Part shown: one piece after another, positions 20,301-24,000 of the stretch
How the letters are laid out: each line of letters opens with the position of its first letter
How positions within the stretch are numbered: position 1 is the stretch's first letter
DNA from: Phellopilus nigrolimitatus
Lineage: Eukaryota; Basidiomycota; Agaricomycetes; Hymenochaetales; Hymenochaetaceae
Assembly (NCBI GenBank): GCA_021029095.1
Contig: JAJOHG010000385.1
Span: 1 to 24,000, forward strand
DNA length: 24,000 bases
Direction of reading: 5' to 3'
Notes under the pieces: model-generated
What the model was told of the DNA's origin: nothing
Database searches by the model: none
Seen by the model: only the letters and a program-made list of their open reading frames with translations
Position numbers and translations under genes: made by a program

Positions 20301-20873
20301 TCCATCGAATAATCTGCACCGATCTTTACAGCAAAGTTCTTTTTATTTAGTTGTAGATCCTGGAAGCTGATTTTATAGCGTGTTGTGCGCGCGCCCATGG
20401 ATCTACGCATATGATGCGTACGTACCATCGTATACGCTGTAACGCCGGGAGCAATGTCCCAGCCGAGACTTGAAACCTGATCATGACCCGCGAACCCAAG
20501 CAATATCACTGCAATAACGGTTTCTTCTTCTCGTTTTCCCGCAAGGTTTCCGGCTTCGCGCGGCGGCGCGCGCTCCACGAATATCGAAGGGCGCGAGGGT
20601 TCGGACGCGTCTTCACACGTCTTCTCAGTTACATGTACTTATCACACACGATCGCGGTGCGCATTGAATTTTCGCATCGATACCGAACACGAAAGGGAAG
20701 CGGCGTTCACAGCTTGTGCGCTATGATACAATCCCGGACGCGCCGCGTTTATGTACGACAAGATGAATGAATTGATTTTACTTACGATTTTTACATACGT
20801 ACGCGGCGGAGCTCGCGTTCAACTGCTGTACAGGTAAGGTAGTCACAAGAACGACCTGGCGGTTGATAATTCC

Positions 20874-20890
20874 TGCCGATTAAATCGGCA
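20874..20890. repeat. 17-nt perfect inverted repeat
   Basis: TGCCGATTAAATCGGCA is a perfect odd palindrome (TGCCGATT, A, AATCGGCA). It could be a dimeric protein binding site or a small hairpin; its surroundings give no further hint. Confidence 0.75.
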
Positions 20891-21214
20891 TCCGTATCTG
20901 TCTCAGGAGTACTCATCCACGGCTGCTGAATGGTTTTCTTTGTTGCTGCCCATCGTGCTCCTGGGTAAAAATCGATCCGAAGAGATACAAGGACTCCCAG
21001 ATGTGCGCTGTTCCGGAGGTCCCTCGTGAGTCATTTAAAATTAATTAAAAGGGACACACGCACGCAAAGCTTTCGTCTGCAACTGGTAGCTCATTGCTGT
21101 GTTCCGGGTCGCACTCTCCCAAAAGCGAAGCCTGAATACGGTGTTGATCTTGGTGCAGAGACCGGAGCTTAAGGACCAACTGACGGGATCAGATGCGCCC
21201 GCGTTGGAGTTGAA

Positions 21215-21246
21215 ATATGTCAGCGTGGTTGATATGTCAGCACGGT
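21215..21246 (+). repeat. Direct repeat of a 15-mer
   Basis: ATATGTCAGCGTGGT (21215-21229) and ATATGTCAGCACGGT (21232-21246) differ at two positions and are spaced by two bases. No function is evident. Confidence 0.75.
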
Positions 21247-21846
21247 GACAGACTCTGTCCGCAGCATGAGTGAGTTCGAGCCAAACATAGCGAGATGTGA
21301 TTCAAGCTGCGAGAGAGATGCGCGGATAGGGGCGAAGCGCGCAGTGGCGCAGTGGCTGCTGGTCCGGGCTTGTATAATATCAAACGCCGAAAAGCGTATG
21401 TGCCTCTTTTCCATTCGACTTTTTAGGAAAGGTGTAAGTGATTTTGTTTGCACGCCGTACTGAATACTACTGGGCCTCGTCCCGTCGAGACCCACCTTGA
21501 GCATCGAGGGCCCTAAAGCTTAAGTCGGGGAGGCCCCAGAGCCAGAACCATCCACAGACGCTCTTGAGCTCCGCCAAAGAGCAGCGCAAGGAACCAATTG
21601 CGGCTCCATTCACAGCACATAATAAGTACCCTGAAAGCTTGAATTTGAGCTCCAGATCAGTAACACGGCAAGCCCCAGTACAGAGGGCGCACGCGCAGTG
21701 GCTGAATAGCAGCCCGGGCCGGGTTTCTGCAGGCATTACTGCGAATCATCTGAAGCGTAAGTATAATTCACAACTGGTGCGCCGTGCTACAAAAATGAGT
21801 GCCTTCTGCGTCCCACTCGTCTATTTGCGTCGACCTCCTAGGCCGG

Positions 21847-21885
21847 CCTCCCGGCGCGTGTAGCTGACTTCAGCTGACCGGGAGG
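21847..21885. repeat. Nested inverted repeat (hairpin-like)
   Basis: An outer pair CCTCCCGG (21847-21854) / CCGGGAGG (21878-21885) encloses an inner pair AGCTGA (21862-21867) / TCAGCT (21870-21875) with a two-base loop. The outer and inner stems are perfect and separated by 7 and 2 unpaired bases. No poly-T or gene is next to it. Confidence 0.65.
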
Positions 21886-24000
21886 GCGTTGAAAACCTCT
21901 TGCTCCGTGAGGCTGTGATAGAAATTCGGACTTAGAGAAACGTGAGCTTTGAACTCAGTCCGAAATTCATCGGATGTGTGAGCATCGTCTGAAAGAATCA
22001 TGGGTCGCTCTTGGACAAAGCAGACGGAGCGGCTGGAAATCTTACACACATCGATTTCGTGACGAGTGTAATGTCACAGAACACGTCATCACGACTGGGC
22101 GCTCAGATTAATATGTATTGCTCTTCCTCAAAACTAAAATAACTTGGAAATCTTTCAAGCCCATCAAGGCACTCTTAGATCTTCATATCTTCAGGGGGTT
22201 GGAGACTCGGACTGGGAGACGATTTGACGCGACGTCGTGTCTCAGTTGCTATGCGGACTCATGTGCTTCCTATCATCGCACCTTCTCTCTCTGAAGTTGC
22301 TGTTCCTGTCTGTACATATGCGCTATGAAACCAACAAGAAGAACCCTAATATGCATTGTCCCGGAAGCACATACGGACCTTAAGCCGAATCCAAGTTGCC
22401 TGCATCTTTTGACAGATTTTTATTCTAAGCTCTTTTTCGCGCAGTTAATGACTAAATTTGTGCAAGACTATTCGGAAATCACGAACACCATGTCCATCTA
22501 TCCCGCTTATTGTACCTCCAATGAGGCCAGGATGTAGCTCATCACACGCTGGGAAGCTCCGTAGCCTTCTGCGCTTCTGACTGTGGCCTTAGAGCTCTTC
22601 CTTCTATCAATAATTGTGTTCTAACCACGGGGCCATGACGCGCCAACACAGCATCTTAAACGACACGCCCACCGACACGCCGTGACTGGAATCTCCACCT
22701 ACTCGGGTCGCACATGCCTACTTGCGAACTTAGACATCGTCGCCCGATGGCTCATAGATAGCCTTAAAGACTGATGATCGGACGCGTCAGACAACTGACC
22801 GCTTAGAAGCAACAACGCGTGTCGGATTCCGGCGCGCCCTGGCATCTCCAGATTTAGCCTGTGGCTGATGAAGGCCGTGGACAAGGCGGGAAGCAGCATC
22901 ACAACTCGGCCTATTCTAGTTAGCGAGTGCGTCGGAGGCGGATAACATCTAACGATCGCGCGGGACTTACGTGTACTCTAGCAGATCTCAGCGGAGCACC
23001 ACGTAAAGAATCGTTATTATGATGAAATCCCCGGCTTTCCTAAACTGTGCTGTGTTCGCAGATACACGGCGTTGGGGTGGCGATGGAGAAGAGAAAGGAA
23101 GCAGCGCCGATTAAACAGCTGTAAACGAGTCACCTGTTACGCCCACGATGCTTCTACAATTCAAGGCGTGATTTTGAGCTCAGACGTCACTTCACGCGTT
23201 TCGGGAGCATCGACGCCCTCACAGGCTAGATGAAGAATCATCCAAAGTTTATATATTTTTATTTTCATTTTGCAAAGATGATTAAATCGATGTCGATTGT
23301 GTAAGGCTGGTTTTGTGTTGCTTTTCTCACTGTAAGGTGGAGGATTCTTGTGTCTATTAATGATTTGAGGTACTTAGAGGGAATATACAATAAACTTGAC
23401 GGCGGCGGCGTCGATCATGCAGGGTCAACTTCGGGACATCCAGAAGAGGAAGGTATAAGGTAAAGCGGGCTAAAGGGAAGACTCCATGTAGGAAATAGAG
23501 CAAAGAAAGAGAAAAGGGTTATCGATTCGCCATAGAGCAAAGCATTGAGTGTGAGAGTGGCCAATTGTCCACCGCATACGGCAGTTTTCATCTCCACGGT
23601 TATCCTGTCGCGTCCTGTCGCCGTCACTGTACAGAGAAAAAGCTTCCGTCCCGTTTTCCCGAGACTGTGGGCCAACACGTGGTCCCACCGGACGTTGCGA
23701 GCCTACGCGACGTGCCGCAAGGCCGAGATGTCCTTCTTATTTATCTAACGTCGTGCATAGGAGCCTGCGTGCCTCGTGATCTTACCTCGCTGCAAGCAAT
23801 CAAATGACGGGCGTTAAAACAGGGCTGAACGTCACAGATCAAGCTCATTTCGCATTGATGAAGAAAACCCGGCTTGTGACTACTCAGCTCAGTATTTTCA
23901 GATGAGGAATGGCTTTTGGTATTCTTTTTCTTTTTCCTTTTGCAACTTATTTTTTTTTGATATAGCGCTTCTGTAATTGGATTCAAAGTAAGTAGTAACT

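Larger units (their letters stand above)
20301..24000. other. Gene-poor region of about 3.7 kb to the window end
   Basis: No frame on either strand shows a recognisable domain, and none longer than about 100 codons has convincing splice partners. I see no transposon motifs, long terminal repeats or tRNA gene. Local structure is limited to short inverted repeats at 20874-20890 and 21847-21885 and a direct repeat at 21215-21246. An AATAAA near 23389 on the plus strand could belong to an unseen transcript. Confidence 0.5.

Noticed and set aside
19866..20312. 148-codon hydrophobic open frame on the plus strand
   Set aside because: The sequence is T-rich and gives Phe/Ser/Leu strings; no splice partners and no family resemblance.
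21220..21736. Two minus-strand open frames of about 90 codons
   Set aside because: No recognisable motif, no splice signals that join them sensibly, and overlapping open frames on the other strand.

Overview
The window is nuclear DNA of a filamentous fungus, most likely a mushroom-forming basidiomycete (Agaricomycetes). The reasons are dense short introns (mostly 49-71 nt, GT..AG, often with a CTNAC-type branch site), the protein families present, and the style of their low-complexity regions. I see no bacterial, plasmid or viral features, no rRNA or tRNA gene, and no recognisable transposon protein. Six protein-coding genes can be rebuilt exon by exon. In every one the exons sum to a whole number of codons.

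Layout. (1) 44-1584, minus: mitochondrial sulfide:quinone oxidoreductase, 6 exons, one only 8 nt long. (2) 1900-3203, plus: Mso1-like Sec1-binding exocytosis protein, 3 exons, head to head with gene 1. (3) 4221-5699, plus: secreted, probably GPI-anchored blue-copper (cupredoxin) protein with a methionine-rich block, 4 exons. (4) 6201-8968, plus: Src1/Heh1/Man1-type inner nuclear membrane protein, 9 exons. (5) 8969-14285: about 5.3 kb with no gene I can support. (6) 14286-17089, minus: ESCRT-I subunit Vps23/TSG101, 7 exons, one GC-AG intron and two unusually long introns. (7) 17524-19300, plus: TEA/ATTS transcription factor, 2 exons, head to head with VPS23. (8) 19301-24000: about 4.7 kb, first a pyrimidine-rich probable 3' region, then apparently gene-free DNA with a few inverted and direct repeats.

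The genes do not form a cluster for one pathway. They are housekeeping or cell-biology genes (sulfide oxidation, vesicle fusion, nuclear envelope, endosomal sorting), one transcription factor and one cell-surface copper protein. Two divergent pairs (SQOR/MSO1 and VPS23/TEA) share short intergenic regions that may be bidirectional promoters. The points most worth checking are the 8-nt micro-exon of the sulfide oxidase, the Met-rich plus cupredoxin architecture with a copper-element-like octamer just before its start codon, and the GC-AG intron in VPS23. I did not find a convincing undescribed multi-gene system here.
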